Below, piece after piece: positions 1 to 14,390 of a stretch of DNA of 64,000 nt. The notes under the pieces were generated by a model that searched no databases, was not told the DNA's origin, and was given only the letters and a program-made list of their open reading frames with translations. Location of the stretch: NCBI GenBank assembly GCA_028023455.1, contig JAQFVV010013392.1:62001-126000 (forward strand). The letters run 5' to 3'. Each line of letters begins with the position of its first letter. The stretch's first letter is position 1. This stretch comes from Epiperipatus broadwayi (taxonomy: Eukaryota > Onychophora > Udeonychophora > Euonychophora > Peripatidae). The position numbers and the translations under genes are program-made.

Positions 1-3000
1 TAGAAAAGAGTATAAAAACCCTGGAAAAGTTTCTAAAGTGAGCCATTACTTTTAATTTAAGAAGAGTTGCCACTGGAAACTATGTCTGTTTTAATTTTGA
101 ATTTTAAGAGTGTTCTCAGTATGGTCATGGCTAACTTTGGGGATCTGATTTCTTGACACCAAAAGTCTCTAACAAATCTTCAATATGTTGCTGCAAAATA
201 GAATTCTTCAATACCAATCATAAGCTGCCTAAAATCCAGAATAAAACTAATCCATAAATGAAGTCTACATAAATTAAGTGCACACCTATATTGTTTCCTA
301 TATCCAACCGGACTCTGTCATTATAAATCAATAAGTGATCCATGGAAGAACTGGTAACTTTTTTATTATTAAACTGCAACTTTCTGGTCTGTTCATGAAC
401 TATATCTCAACTCATATTTAAAAGTAACTATTGCCTTAAGTTTTTCCACTCATGTTAAAATGCTTTAAAATTTTGTTCTATTTCATTATATCTCTAGTCT
501 TAAACTAATACCTTAGCAATTTTTTTTTTCTTTTTATGACAGTTAATTAATTATTGTTGGCTTTGTTAAATTATATATTTGCAATATTATATGCCAATAA
601 AACTTTCAACTCAATAATATTCTTCGTTTAAACTTACCCTAAGAAAATAATATTATATTAATGTTATAGCCTAATGATTTTCCTGTTAGAACTAAATTAA
701 TAATGGTTCTACTAATTATTGGGTTGGAAATTTATTTAGTTGCTTGATATTATTTTGCCAAGAGCTAATAAGTGTTATTAGCTTAATTTATAGCCACTAT
801 ACTTTCAACCATTTCCTTTGCTAAGTATTTAAAGCCATACCTTTTATATCTACCCATGCCATCCAAGAAGTAATTTATGGATGTGTGGAAGATAAATTTC
901 ACCTCACTCTTATAAGAAATTGGTAGTGTATTTTCTTTTCCAAATAAAGTACCACTTAATGAATAATGTATGTAAGTCATTTGGCATCTATGCCAGACAT
1001 ACCTTTAATCACACATGTCTGTTTTGTCAGAGCATAGATAATAGATATATTTCCTAAATACTTATGTATTAATTATTGGCATATGATTACAATTGCTCTC
1101 ATATTGTACATTGTAGTTTCTTGCTTCTAAGACTAGAGATAATTTATCTTAATCATTATGATCATTTGAATAGCATTTGTTTGTTATTAAATATTTTATA
1201 TATAACAAACTTGGTGATGACTATTTATTATTCATTAATTAGTGTAAATCTTAATGTTTACTATATTTTGGCAATCCAAAATATATATGTATTGACTTAT
1301 TTAGAAAGATAGGTAAATACTCATATCATTTGTTATTTTGAAATCAGGGACCACTCTCAGTAGTAATTGTATCCATTGAGCTAGTTTGTGGTGCATATTC
1401 TCATGTGCCATCATTATATGTTGTTTATTAGGTTTTGATATGGGGCTCATGGAGTGAGTTCGAATTCATGTTGGTGCCTGATCTAAATCACAGGCTTGAG
1501 TGGGTTTGAAGTACATTTTCATGGGTTCCAGCTCATGTTAGTTGGAGAACATCTTTGACTGGTACAATATATTCTTTTAAACATATAAATTGTGATATAA
1601 ATGGATCTTTAGATTAATCATTTATGTTTACATATAGATATTTTCTGAAACATATAAATTTGAATATAAACTGATCTTTAACTTAATTATCATAAATACA
1701 CATGGTTTCTAAATTGTACATATTTAAGTGAATTTTACAAACCCTCCATCCTTCTGTGACAGTAATAATACATTTCTCAAAATTGTAATAATGAAATTCT
1801 AATTGACATAATGAGAGGAGGGGTTATTGAAATAAAAAAATCTGTTTCTATTTTATTTTAATGGTTTTAGAGTTTTAAGGCTGGGCCACCTTCAACTCAA
1901 ATTGTTCTAGAGGAACACTTAAAGTTGGGAGTATAAACAATTATATTTTTAAATTCAGTCCCTCCATTATTCAAAATGACATAATAAAATGAAATAAAAA
2001 AACAAATTAAGTGTTGCTGTGTCAATATTTAGGCTAATAAAACCTCATATATAAAATCTTAATAAGAGTTAATAAATTAAAACTGTGTAAAGATAAATGC
2101 TATAATTAATTAGAGTTATATGTCTTTAAGAATGGTTTAAGCACATGTTACCAGCTAACTGATGGGCATCTTCATGATTCTTGGTTAGCAGACTTGAGAA
2201 CAACTTCTTGGATGTGAAGACCGGTAAGGTTGTAATGGATGGTGGTTGTATCTTGGTACTGGAATGAGACTTCTCAGATGTCTGCTTTACCAGATGATTG
2301 CAGAGAAGCTGATGCCTGTCTAATCATGCATGATTGTACACACAGTATGCATTTTTTTTCTTCAGTTTTATGATTTTATTTACCTTGTGTTATATTTTAT
2401 ATCTATCCATCTTTTTTTGAACAATGCCCTATTCCCTTCTTATATATTCTTGGTCTTCACCTAGGACTATATCTCATGAGTTTTCTTAATAGCTTTCAGT
2501 CTGATTTCTCTAATTGCTGTTCATTTCAAATTTATTTTCACAGTCCTTCATTTTATACTGCTGCATAGGTTTGCTGATCTTCGTTTTTGTTTTTTATTTT
2601 ATACTTTAAAATATGTGTAGTCATTCAAATGTACCAAAATGTAACTCTTTCTGCTGATTATCATGCTAGATTAGGAAATAAGGCACTTACATAACTTCCA
2701 TTACCTGGCCAATCTCCCATTGTATGAAAATACATTCCACTCCTATAATTGAGCATGCTCTTTTCTTTAATAAAATATTTTATTCTTAAATTCAAAATGT
2801 GGTGTGATTTAAATAACTTTTAATTTTACAGATTTCTAAATTGTACACACACATGCATGGGTATTAGTGTGTGCAAACTATATATGGAAATATTATGCTG
2901 TGAAATAGTTTTACATTTGAACAAACATAAAGCAAGCTTACCTGCTTGCAGATATGCTCCAATATATAAACATAATATAATTGAATTATATTTATCATGG

Positions 3001-6000
3001 TAATAAAATACCCTAATTTATAACTTGTTCAATGCAACACATTTTGAAATCCAAAATAAATAAATAAATAAATAAATAAATAAAGCAATCATGAAATATA
3101 AACTGAATCATAATTTTAAGATACCAGACGTTCAAGTTAATAGTTGTTAAATTTTTTTTTATTTCACTAACTAATGTAGCACTTGAGTTTTTTAAACATT
3201 AATTGCTAAACTAAATTCTCTATAAGTTGCATTTAAGAAGGTAAGATTATTCTGTAGATAACTCTTGGAATTGGCCAGAGTAGCATAATCATCAGTATAA
3301 TTGTGAATCTAGAAATCAAAAAGATAAAGTTCTTTCCTTTGCTATTAATTTTTAAAAATTTAAAAATATACAATTAAATCTATTTCATGTCTTGACTACT
3401 TCAATAAATTTTTAATAAATAATTTCCAAAGTTACTGTCATAAAAACAGAAATTCAAGTTAGAACTACTATATATTTTGTTTAACTTCAGTTTGATTTTT
3501 TCGTAATTAATAATAATATTTTTTTTAAAATTAAACGTTATTAATAACAATTTACATACAACTGTTAACATATGTACAAGAAAAAAAAAGAATTTGCATG
3601 ACATATGATACATAGCTTATAGAAATATAATCATTGCAGCCAGTGTTTGAGGGGAGCTGAAAATGATTTTGTGTAGAAGAATATATAATTTCTATGCTTT
3701 TTATTATTGTAATGTACAATTAATCAAAATATTGTTCTGTCAAATTTTTCTCATAGAACTATGGCATTATTAGGATGAAAATTTTTAATATGTTTATGAT
3801 TATTTATTAATAATAATACTTCATTTCATAAAATCATATGAAAGATTTATAATATAAATAATTTTCAATGTATAAATAGCTAATTTCAAAATTGCAACAA
3901 ATCTGATTGAATAAATAAGTCAAATTCCTTGATTAAACTAATGAAAACCAACTACAGTTCACCTTCTTGCATCCTTTTGTTAACTAAAACTATATACATC
4001 CTTTTAAAATAAAATCATATAAATAAGTAATAATTAATATTTTATTAATGGATTTGGAAATACATTGAGACAAGAGCATTGATATTTTTATGTATTGTAC
4101 TGCTATTTAATTGGATAATATAGTACTAACTGGATATATAAAATTTTATTGTAATATCTAAAAATATTTTGTTAAGTATTATAAACAATGTAAAATTCAG
4201 ATTGATTTGTTTAAACTTTAAAATGATGAGAAAATATTATATTGAGTTATGGAGTAAAACTTTTTTTCCCATATATATATATTGGAAATAGATTTAAGAT
4301 TTTGAATGACACAATTTGAGATTTAAATTTTTATCCTGGAAAGATAAAATAATATTTTTAAGAAAATAATGTAAAATTCAAAGTCAGAGAAGGATATGGT
4401 GATTGCTGAGTGACTTAGAAATACTCATAAATCACATGTATATAAAAAATCAGAGAAGAAATCTAAATCAAATTGAAGTAGTCTAGTTCTTTGGGAGAAA
4501 AATGCATTGACCTAACATTTTATGTGATTGTGATCTTTTTTAAAAAAAAAAAAAATGACAATCTAATGCTAGAAATTGAATTCTGTTTTTTTTTTTTTTT
4601 TAAATACTATCAGAAAAAATATTAAAATACAACTTAAGAAAGTAAATGTTATTATCTTTCTTTTTTAAAATCTATGCTCTCACTTGTGAGCTTTTAGATT
4701 TTTCCATTTTATAAAAAAAAATATTAATATTTATTTGAAATTTTATATTTGTTTTTTTCAATTCTTATAAATGTTTGTTTATATTTTAAAATTAAATATT
4801 ATTCTTCCTGTAGTAATAATGATCTATATAATTTACTTCTGACCAAAATTCTATTAATTTTATATTTATTATGTGGTTCAGGATAAAAAAGAAAAAAAAG
4901 TATAGTAGATTGTAGTTCCTAATAAAAGAACAAAAAAAAATACTTTTTTAACCAAAGCTTCCCATTGATTTTTAAGTATTTCTTATATATGTTTTGCTCT
5001 CTAGCAAACAATAACTAGAAACAATTTTTTGATCAGCATTGAATGACTAACTGGGTTTAACTATGGTACAACTATATGAAGTAAAGGTTTTTAAATCTGA
5101 ATGAAATTTAAAGAAAAATCAAGTTTAGCAGCTAAGGATTTAAATCAAAGTTATGAACAAAAGTGGCTGAGACTTCACCAATAAATTACAAAGTATAATG
5201 ATTTTATAATTATTTAAATCTATTTTAGAATAAATAACATTTTATCATGTAGTATGTACCTGGTTCAATGGTATTATTTTTTCAGTTTAACTTTTTTTTG
5301 GAACCATGGGAAGCCATACAAATGTTCTGGTATAGATATAAAATACATTTATAAATTTATAAGTAGATTAAAAATGTGAGAAAAAAAATTATAAAACTAA
5401 AAATAATGTTAACCTTTAATCTGAAATGAAGAGGTTAGAGTAGTATATTTTGTTATAAAATTATATTTATTCTGAAATTTTATGAATATTTCTAATTATT
5501 AATACTTTATCTAAAATTGAACTTATAAAAGATATGAGTACTTAGTGATATTTTATGATTTACATAATCAAATATTCATATGTCAAATTATTGATAAGTT
5601 ACAAAAAAAGAGTTAATCTTAATATACTTTAAAATACAAATATTCATACCTAGGCTATGCTCCTTGACATTTATCTAATCAACATACTATCCTAGGACTC
5701 TTATTCTCTAGCTAAAAGTATCAACTATATATCCATTTATTAGTTACTATCAGATAACTAGCTGATAGCTATCATACCTGAAAAAATTCTTTAAACCAGT
5801 TTATGATTTGAAAAAAACTTTTTTAAGGTTTGCCAGGCATGAACTCAAGCTATATACTATTTCATGAAGCTTAATAAATGTATAACTAATTTAACATACA
5901 ATTATTATTTAGAAAACTGTGACTAAATATGTATATTTAGAAAATATCGAGGAAATAATTAATAAAATTAAACTCAATATTAAAAAAATCATAAATACAT

Positions 6001-8975
6001 ATAATTGGAATTTATGGAGAAGGGGAGGAATTCTTAATGAAAGAAATTTATTATCTTTGTAAATATATTTTCCAAAAATGTTGGAAGTTATATTTAATTG
6101 AGGAGCAAGGAGAAACACTAAGGAAATATAACTGGAATCTTTGAGTTTTTTAAATCAAAAAATTAATTATCTTTGTAAAATTATGTTATTTTATTTTTTA
6201 AATAAAAAAATTCACTTTTTATATAAAAATATTTTTGAAGAATTGATTATAATTTAGTACTTAGCAAAAAAAGTTACACATTCAAATGTCATAATGATTA
6301 ATTTAAGAATAACTTTTCATCTATGATGATTTTTGTGATTAAAAAATAACTTCTATTCTATTAGCAATATGTAGATTTTTTATCATTATTAAAGTTTATT
6401 AATCTTCTATAAAGTAATTATTTTTTCACCTAATTAATTTTGCATTTAGAAAAAAACACATTGTAGGACAAAAGTTTTTCCTACAGATCTCCATTTTCCA
6501 AACTACAAGAAAACACCACTCACCAGATTAACCAGTTGCTATGTAATAATGATTTAATAATTTCTCTGTTTGCTTTATTAATTAGACGAAATATCTATAA
6601 ACTGATTTATTGATTTCTCTTCAAGGCTCTTTTTATATATTACTGTTTTAATTTTTTAAAAATCATTAACGTTATGTATTAAACTTATATTAGTTTAAAA
6701 ATGATATTGTAGTTATTTACAATTTGTGCATTACTTTGCTTCTGAATTTATATATATTATAGAACAGCTTACATAGATATAATAAATACTCTAGGGTAAT
6801 ATTTATAAATTTTTAAAGAGTGATTTGAAATATTGAAGTTCAGTTTCCTTTCATATTTTATAGATAGCTTGATCCATTTTGACATTGTATGTAACCTTAG
6901 TAAATTATCTGCGGTTTGACTTTGACAAAAAGCCTTTTTTTTTTCTTAAAAAAAAAAAACCTTTAACTTCAAATAGTTTTATAATCTATAACTACCGGAT
7001 TTAAAATAATTCTATTTTCATTACATAAATCTTCATATTATTTATTTTTATATATGACTGTCTTCATTATCTTCGACAAAATCTATATAGACACAAATGA
7101 TCAAAATATATATTAAGTCCTCACAATAAATAGATTAATTAATTTTTTTTCTACGGTAAAAATTAATATATTGTTTTATGTGATCAAATTTTACAATTAA
7201 TTTTTATTATCTGAGGCAAGTTATTTATGAAATATTCACAGTGGTTAGATATATTAAATTATTCTGGTCAATAGAAAGAGAATAATATTCGTTCACCATA
7301 AAAATCTAAGCAGACTGTCAATAATATTTTTTTTAAAAATTAGAATTATATCTATGAGTATGAATTTAAATATATTTTACAAAATATATAATAATGTAGA
7401 CTTAATATTTAATATAATTGTACTACAATTGTACTAGAAATTAGAATTTAAAAAGTGACATTATTATTTAAGTAATAAAAAAATAATGGAATGGCTTTGT
7501 TGTGAAGGTCAAGTGCCAGAAATATCAAAATTGGATGTAACCTGTGGACTTTAAACATCATTCTCACATTTTATCGGTTCATTTGATAATAACAACAAAA
7601 TTGGTTGGTTGTAAACTGATATAAAAAGAGCACTACAGACTCTCTTGCTATTAGTATCAAACAGAATATTAATAAAGAACTAACTTGGGATTTTGTTCAC
7701 TAATCTCCAAGTAGCACTCTTTTATTAACCTACAATTTTTTAATGAGTTTAACATTATAATAAAAATGATAATAATTGAGTAAAAATAAAATATAATTAA
7801 TAAAAATTTATTAAATTATGAAGCATTTGTAAACATTTTAACAATGTTTTACAATTTAGTAATTTTTAGACCACAAAATTTTAATTCCATATACTGATTA
7901 TTTGAAATTTGTGCAATAGTAAATATGTTTAACTAGAGATATATTTTATTATTCAATCATATAGTTCAGAGAAAAAAAAACCTTTTACTTTTTGTTGGAG
8001 AGTCGTTAATACATCAAAATCATTAAAAACAGATTATTTTCACTCAAAACCATGTCAGAAGAAACAGTAAACATTTTACTAACATTTTTGAAAATAATAT
8101 TAGTGCTATAAATTCAAGTTGGTTCTAATTATCATAAACTCTTTGTAAGAAAAAAAATGCTATAAAATAACTTAGATGTATTCATGTTCAAATAAATGTT
8201 ATTTAATAGATTATATTATAATCAGATGTTTGACTGCAAAAAAAAGTCCATATTATAAGAGCACTTACAAAGGAAGATTGCTGAAGAGTTTATAAACCAT
8301 TATGCTTCCATTTTAACATGATGTTTTTGCTCCTGTAATTTATGTAGTAATTTATAATAGATGTTCTTTAATTTTCTTATTGATATTGTTCAAGTGTAAA
8401 AGTTAAAAATGATCGATGGATCAAAGTCCCACAGATGGTATAGATATTCACTGATCATGATTTTTGAAGAATTAAAGTAATTAATTGATCAAAAAAAAAT
8501 ATTATAATTTTATTAACTCCGTGGATGGAATTATTTTATGTGATAATGGTGATATTTCAAACATATAGAGGAATTGTTTTGAATATCTTTTGAGAAAGAA
8601 TCTAAGAATGAATAACTTTTGAATAAAGATATAAGAACTGAGATTTCACCTTTTAATTATTTATATTAGAAAAATATTATTCATAATAATGATGTTAAGA
8701 CAATTTTGTCAGTAATGGAAAGATTGCAAGTACTCATGAATTAACTGAAGAAGTTTTAAAATATATTAATAAGATAGCTTAAAAAATGGATATTTTTAGG
8801 AATATGTATTTCCAAGAAAGTATGCTATTTGAGCTTGAAGATTATTTTATTGTTTCAAAAGCTTTCAAGAATTTTGTTGAACATTTGATTCCTACACACC
8901 ATAATACAAATGATTACCATAGAGTCATTGTGGTTTTAGAGAATGTATTTTTTATTATTACACAAATATGAAAAG
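1..8975. other. AT-rich stretch without recognisable genes
   Basis: I see no open frame with a recognisable domain on either strand. The longest frames are about 60-78 codons, which is what chance gives in such AT-rich DNA, and their Leu/Ile/Phe/Tyr/Asn/Lys-rich composition mirrors the base composition. Poly-A and poly-T runs are frequent (for example near 4,540-4,600 and 6,930-6,960). The stretches near 1,430-1,560 and 2,140-2,340 are somewhat less AT-rich and could be old repeat fragments, but I could not assign them. Confidence 0.6.
3053..3084. repeat. (TAAA)n microsatellite
   Basis: About eight uninterrupted TAAA tetranucleotide units are seen directly. Confidence 0.9.
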
Positions 8976-9186
8976 TATGGGAAACTATAGGCCTGATTTA
9001 CACATTGCTTTTGTTTATTTTGTCAAAGTATTTAATTCAAAAAAATTAGGTTTATGGATATGTTTAAAATTAATCAGCTATCCATTGAAGTTTATTCTTA
9101 TAGTACAGTGACTACATGATGGAGAGATTTAAAAAATGCATAAATATGATGGTGTAGTTTTTAATTTGAATAAGATAAAATTAAAA
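8976..9186 (+). pseudogene. LINE reverse transcriptase relic (palm fragment)
   Basis: From about 8,994 one frame reads DLHIAFVYFVKVFNS, then LGLWICLKLISYPLKFI, then LHDGE. This follows the RT palm block of many animal LINEs (DLYIAFVDLTKAFDSV, LW..L...G.P.KFI, LHDGM). The catalytic-Asp position of the FVDL motif reads Tyr here (FVYF) and the KAFD Asp is Asn. At least two stops interrupt the frame. The fragment is about 65 codons of an RT that normally exceeds 250 residues, so it is a dead, truncated copy. The flanks show no endonuclease or thumb region. The relic at 22.7-23.4 kb covers the 3' part of a similar LINE type on the other strand. Assignment to RT is by motif. The clade is not determined. 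Confidence 0.6.
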
Positions 9187-9479
9187 ACAAAAACTTCAAT
9201 TCTTTAGTTTAGCATTTTCATAATACTGCTAATTTTTTTTTTTTTCAATTCGAAAAATTATCTACAATATATATTTTTTAATATTTTGATTGCAATTTAT
9301 AAAAGCTTGTGGTTTAGTAATTGCTCTTAAAGATTATTTTATGTTTTAATTTACAAAAATAAAATGTATAAAAATATTGCAACAATTATCATGGAATAGC
9401 ATTGTTTCCCTTAACAGCAACAGCACTTTCAATAATTTTTTTAATAAACTATTGATATATAATTGGTTACTAGAGGAAT

Positions 9480-10032
9480 AACAATTCAGACACTTTTATT
9501 GGGTACTTATTAACATTAATAATCAATAAAGCAAGTCATATATAGCATGAAATTGCTTTTATGAGCTTGTATTTACAAATATGTAATATAGGGAGCATAC
9601 CAATAGCTCAAACAAGCTCTTAATTGATAAGTACAGTAAGAGAAAAATATTTAAAAGCTCTATCTAGAACATTCCCTTCTCCAGGCCAATTGGTTTTGAG
9701 ATTTTGATTCACCTCAGTGGGGAGCTAAAATATTCAGACACTAGATTTAAATTATCAACTCAAACCCAGCACTTATTTAATACATAACATTTAAGTAGAA
9801 ATTCTGAAAATGAATATTATAATTTTTTCTTTAAAGGTCTTGAAAATTCTAAGATTAATACAATGTGGTAGATCTGAATTTGGTTCAATCCCATATAGCT
9901 ATTTAAGTTAGATAGCTGGAGTTAAAGACATTTTCATGTCCAAAATTTTCAGAGTTTCTACTTAAATGTTACATATTAAATAAGTGCCAGGTTTTAAGTT
10001 GATATTTCTAGATATATTTTATATCTAGAAAT
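9480..10032. repeat. Foldback copy of the dispersed 418-bp repeat family
   Basis: Arms at about 9,741-9,812 and 9,941-10,011 are inverted copies of each other: CTAGATTTAAATTATCAACT reads back in the right arm with a few changes. The left part, with TTCACCTCAGTGGGGAGC, aligns by eye to the repeat at 60.3-61.7 kb (GCTCACCTCAGTGAAGAG). The middle part near 9,880-9,930 matches that family's other half in reverse. A near-perfect palindrome at 10,004-10,032 (ATTTCTAGATATA, spacer, TATATCTAGAAAT) lies exactly at the junction with the LINE that follows. No coding capacity. Confidence 0.65.
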
Positions 10033-13000
10033 CTGTTAGCCATTTTATCTATCCTTTCCATTCCTCATCCTAAAATTTTACCATATTCTTCTCTATCCTG
10101 CTTCATCCCATTTCTACAACATAATCTTTGACAACTCCATGGCCTTTACATCTAAATCCCTGTTACCTTTTCTCAAACCAGCATAAAAACCAACAACTCA
10201 CTTTCTATATAATCACTTGTTTATATTTATTCTTCCACAACTTCATTAACTGTACTCTTTCTGCTTGCAGGCATTTACATTCAATTAACACATGCCTAAT
10301 ATTTTCTATGCCTTCCTTATACTACTTGCAGACTAAATGTCCTTATTTTTTTTATTTATGTGTATATTTCTTTGTTGCTAAATATCCTATTCAAGCCTTA
10401 AATAGTAAACTACTTTCCTATTATCATAAAGTAACTTGCACTCAATATTCTGTTTACTTCTATATATTTTTAAACTCTTTTTACTCTTCATACTACTTCT
10501 CCATCTCTACAACTCCCTATTATTTATTAATGCATCTATTCTACTCCATACCATCCCACTATAACATTCAACAATTCTTGTAACACAGTCATCCCATACT
10601 GACATAAATTCTTTATCCAAATCTTCTGTACACCATACTATCACCAATCATGTTGCCTGCCTTTTACTCATAACCCAATTAAGTACTATTTTGGCTATTT
10701 TCTTCTTATCCATAAACTGCAATCTACTAAACATTTTTATTTTGCTTTTTGCATCTCATATAAAAACTTGACCATCTTGTTTCTCCATGAATTGCCTCCT
10801 CTGCTGTCCTTTTACTAACACATAACACATCATTACTATATGTTAACCTGGCTAATGCCACTCTCTTCCATACAATTCTAGATACATCATATTTATTATA
10901 TGAAAACACTGTAAATTTCATTATCAGTCCCTCTTTTTTTGCTTCATTTATCAATTTTTTGTCTCATTCATCCAAGCAATTTTTTTGATTACTTAAAAGG
11001 ATTCCCAAATAGTTATACCTATTTACCACAATTAACTTTATATCCTCCCAATAAAAAAAATTTGGTTTCACTTTTCTCAATATTAATCATCATTGCTTTT
11101 GATTTTTCTTCACTAAATTTAATCCCTATCTCTCTACTTACCCTTGCACATGTCCTCAGCACAACTTTCATATCTTCCCTTTTTCTGTGTACACCAAAAA
11201 TCATTTGTAAATAAAAGATCTAATAATGTATATACTCCCTTGCCACCTTTTAATGGTATCATGGTATCTTTACCCCTTTTCTTAATTTTTAATTGGTCTC
11301 TCCATTTCTCTCAAATACAACAAAAACAAAATAGGTGACACAGGACATTCTTGCCTTAGTCCCACTCCATTTTTAACTTTAACTGATGCTATATTCCCTA
11401 ATTGATACACACGGTAATTATTTTTATACAATCTCTTAATAAGATCCACTAAAACTCCATCCATTCCCAAACTGACTAAACTTATCCATAATATATTTCT
11501 ACTTACTCTATCATATACCTTCTCTATATCTATAAAAAACCATATGTAACTGTCTACCTGTATTTCTACTTATATCTATAAGTTGTATAACTACAAATAA
11601 ACTATCTTCTATAAACTTACTTGCACTTTCCCCACTATATTATTTTTTTCCATCCATTTTGTGACTCTTCCAGCTACTATATATGTGAAAACTTTGTATA
11701 ACACTGATGTTACTTCTATGGGTCTATAATTACTTAACTTTCTATTATTATTACCATTTTCTTTAAATAGTAGTCTTACTCTTGTATTATTCCAACTTTC
11801 CAGAAAATTTCTCTTCTGTGCCATCTTATTAAAACATGATAAGTTTAATTTTGCTCTATGTCCTAAATTTCATTACCATCTCTTCTATCCATCCATCTAA
11901 ACCTCTTGCCTTCCCACTTTTCAATTTTTTCCCTGACTCATTCAGTTCATTTTTTGTAAACCTAATATTTCCATTACTATATGCTTTTATGTCTGTTATC
12001 ATCTGTCTTTCACATTTGACATCTTTTCTATATCGATTACATATTTAAGATTGTCTAATTCTTCTCTAGAGCTACACTCTAATCCCTCATCATCTAATAA
12101 CACTATTTATCTCCCCCTACATTCCTTATTTTAATATATTTCCAAAATTTTTTACTCCAATCTCTTTCTCTTTTATTAATGTGCTCCAACAATTTATATT
12201 TAATTTCATTCTCTCTTCATAATTATCTATTTTAGGTAACTTTTTTTTTTATCCATTTAGCATTAATATCTTTTTTTTCTTCTTAATAGCAAACTTATAT
12301 TCTCTGTATGCTTTTCTCCTCTCCTTTATACTTTTAATAACTCTCACTTTTCTATTACTTTTATTCTTCTGAATATCCTCACCTAAAATCCTATTTGACA
12401 TTTTTTCTACTTTACCACACCAATCCTTATATTCATTCCCAACCAATTCTTCCTTGTTTCTTCAACTTCTATTTTATATTCTTCTAATTTATTTTTATCA
12501 TTCATTCTCCATCCACATTTTTCACTATCTTTTCCACTTTTATTACTATTTTTCATCACATTACTAACCATTTTTATTATAAAGAAATTATGATCACTAT
12601 TACATAGTCTCTCTTCATTATCAAAACTTTATCTTTCCATACTTAATTTATTCCTTTTTACTCTACTAATACATAATCTATTTTGTGAAATATATTGTCC
12701 ATCATAAAATTTGATAAATTTCCAATGCTCAAATTCACTCTCTGATAAAAATTCTTCCAAAACTGTCCATTCTTGTTATCTACATCATCAATTTCATCAT
12801 TATGCCCATTCATATCTCCTATAACCATTATTCTCTTCTTCTTTTTTTGAAACTCTGTATATCCTTAACTAGACATTCATATATGCTACTGTTACACTAC
12901 ATTATAATTTGGCTATCTCCAATGGCTATATACACTATCTTGTCTTCCTAACTTTATCTCAAACCAGAAATGTTCTTGACATTTAACAGTATTTAAATAT

Positions 13001-13200
13001 TTTTTATTCTATTTATATCCTTCCATACCAATGCTTCTAGTATAGGTTCTTCACCTCTTAGATTTATTTTTACTACTGCTCATACTACAAGCTCATTTTT
13101 AACTGCTTTGTTTAATTCCAGCCACTTTTCTAGTCTCTTACAATCTTGCATATTCAAAAATCCAATTTTAACAATTTCTTTTTTCCTAACTACTCTTTTA
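10033..13200 (-). pseudogene. CR1-like LINE ORF2 relic, left arm (endonuclease + RT)
   Basis: Read on the minus strand, this is a decayed LINE ORF2. The APE-type endonuclease starts near 13,180 (KIGFLNMQ), continues with VIGDMNGHNDE near 12,830-12,796, and ends with the conserved NSDHNFF near 12,601-12,590. The RT follows: SWNNTRVRLLFKENG and NYRPIEVTS near 11,800-11,700, GLRQECPVSPILF near 11,380, and LLFTNDFW near 11,210, where active RTs have F/YADD. The 3' part contains WKRVALARLTYSNDVLC near 10,880, part of the C-terminal region. Many stops and frameshifts make it non-functional. The 3' end stops at 10,033 against a palindrome, while the partner arm runs to about 21,153. The neighbouring ORF1 supports the CR1-like call. 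The fine clade is not resolved. Confidence 0.8.
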
Positions 13201-13439
13201 TAAATTCTTTTGATTGTCTTCTCCATTACATTTATAAATATCTTGCTTACCATTAATTTTACAGATTTATTGCCTCTCCATCATCTACATTTGTATCTAA
13301 ATCAGGTAATCTTTGTTTATTTCTTACATTACATCCATTCTTCTTCTTTCTGATAACACTGTAATTTAAAATCCCACCCACTTTGTAAGTTTTCAAAATT
13401 ATGTTATTTATAAATCAAACTTCCTAAAACTTCACTTCC

Positions 13440-14390
13440 TTGTTTTGCTAATGCAATCCATCATTACTATATAACTCGCTTTTACTAATAAAAAAATTCC
13501 ACACATCAGCAAACATAACATCATTTCTCTCACACAATTTTTTCCCATTTATAGAACATGCCATATCCAACATATATCTACTATAAAATATTGGTAATAA
13601 TCCAACTATTCCTACTCATTTGTTAATCTTACTCAAATTACTAATCAATTTCATGTACTCATCATTTATTATTCTCTCTGGTGACTCTGACTAATTATTT
13701 GTATATACCATAATATGCCCATCTTTACTTTCTTGTTTTTTATTTAATCTGTGAAATTCCTAATTCTAGCTGTAGGCAGACATATTCTGATATACCTGTT
13801 TCTATTTTCCCTTGCAATTATATCTCTATATTCTCTAATTAGTGAGTCTCCTATCAATACAATCTCATAGTTTACTTTCCCTATTTCATCTGTAACATTT
13901 CCCCCACCTTCTGGACTTTCTTATCCACTTCTTCTTTATCATTCCTATTCAATAATTTCTTTATCTGCTCACACTTCATCTCTAATGATTTTAATCTTGA
14001 TTCTATATCCTTTACCTCTTTATCTACATTACTTATTTTTTCTAACATCTCCATTGCACTACTTATTTTTTCATCTATATATCTTGTCACTCCACTAAAA
14101 GATATTCTATCCTATCTTCCTCAACTATATTTTGCTCCATTTCTCCTGACATTCTTTTTATGCTTAGATACCACTTTTTCACTTCTTTTATCACATTTAC
14201 ACACTGTCTACATAACCATAAACCTGTTCCATCCTTCCTAATATTATTTAAGCATTTCAAATGATAAACCACATCACATATGGTACACTCTTCCATAGCA
14301 CACCTAATTTCTTTCTGGTCATTATATATGCATTGTGAGGTACAAATGCAGTCCTTATTTTTCAAGTCCCCTACTCTGTATTTAACTTTA
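13440..14390 (-). pseudogene. CR1-like LINE ORF1 relic, left arm (PHD finger, coiled coil, SGNH esterase)
   Basis: On the minus strand, 14,365-14,180 encodes a Cys/His-rich block (CICTSQC, then MEECTICDVVYHLKC, then LWLCRQC) matching a C4HC3 PHD finger. Next, 14,090-13,881 encodes about 70 residues rich in Lys/Glu with a coiled-coil pattern (SSAMEMLEKISNVDKEVKD). From about 13,855 another frame reads VLIGDSLIREYRD, the GDS(L) nucleophile block of SGNH hydrolases. NDGLH at 13,464-13,453 fits the C-terminal Asp-x-x-His block. PHD and esterase domains in ORF1 are established for CR1-like non-LTR retrotransposons, where the protein is thought to assist the RNA particle. At least two frameshifts and several stops separate the three parts, so it is dead. 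Confidence 0.75.

Noticed and set aside
1430-1560. B-box-like GAGTTCGAATTC and a possible upstream A box suggested a SINE or tRNA
   Set aside because: The A box is not convincing, no cloverleaf can be drawn, and no second copy is visible in the window.
8786-8971. 61-codon plus-strand frame just before the LINE RT relic
   Set aside because: It has no LINE motif and is in no clear relation to the RT frame; its length is expected by chance.
10128-10583. 151-codon plus-strand frame
   Set aside because: Antisense of the C-terminal region of the left-arm LINE ORF2; low-complexity Leu/Ser/Tyr/Phe composition.
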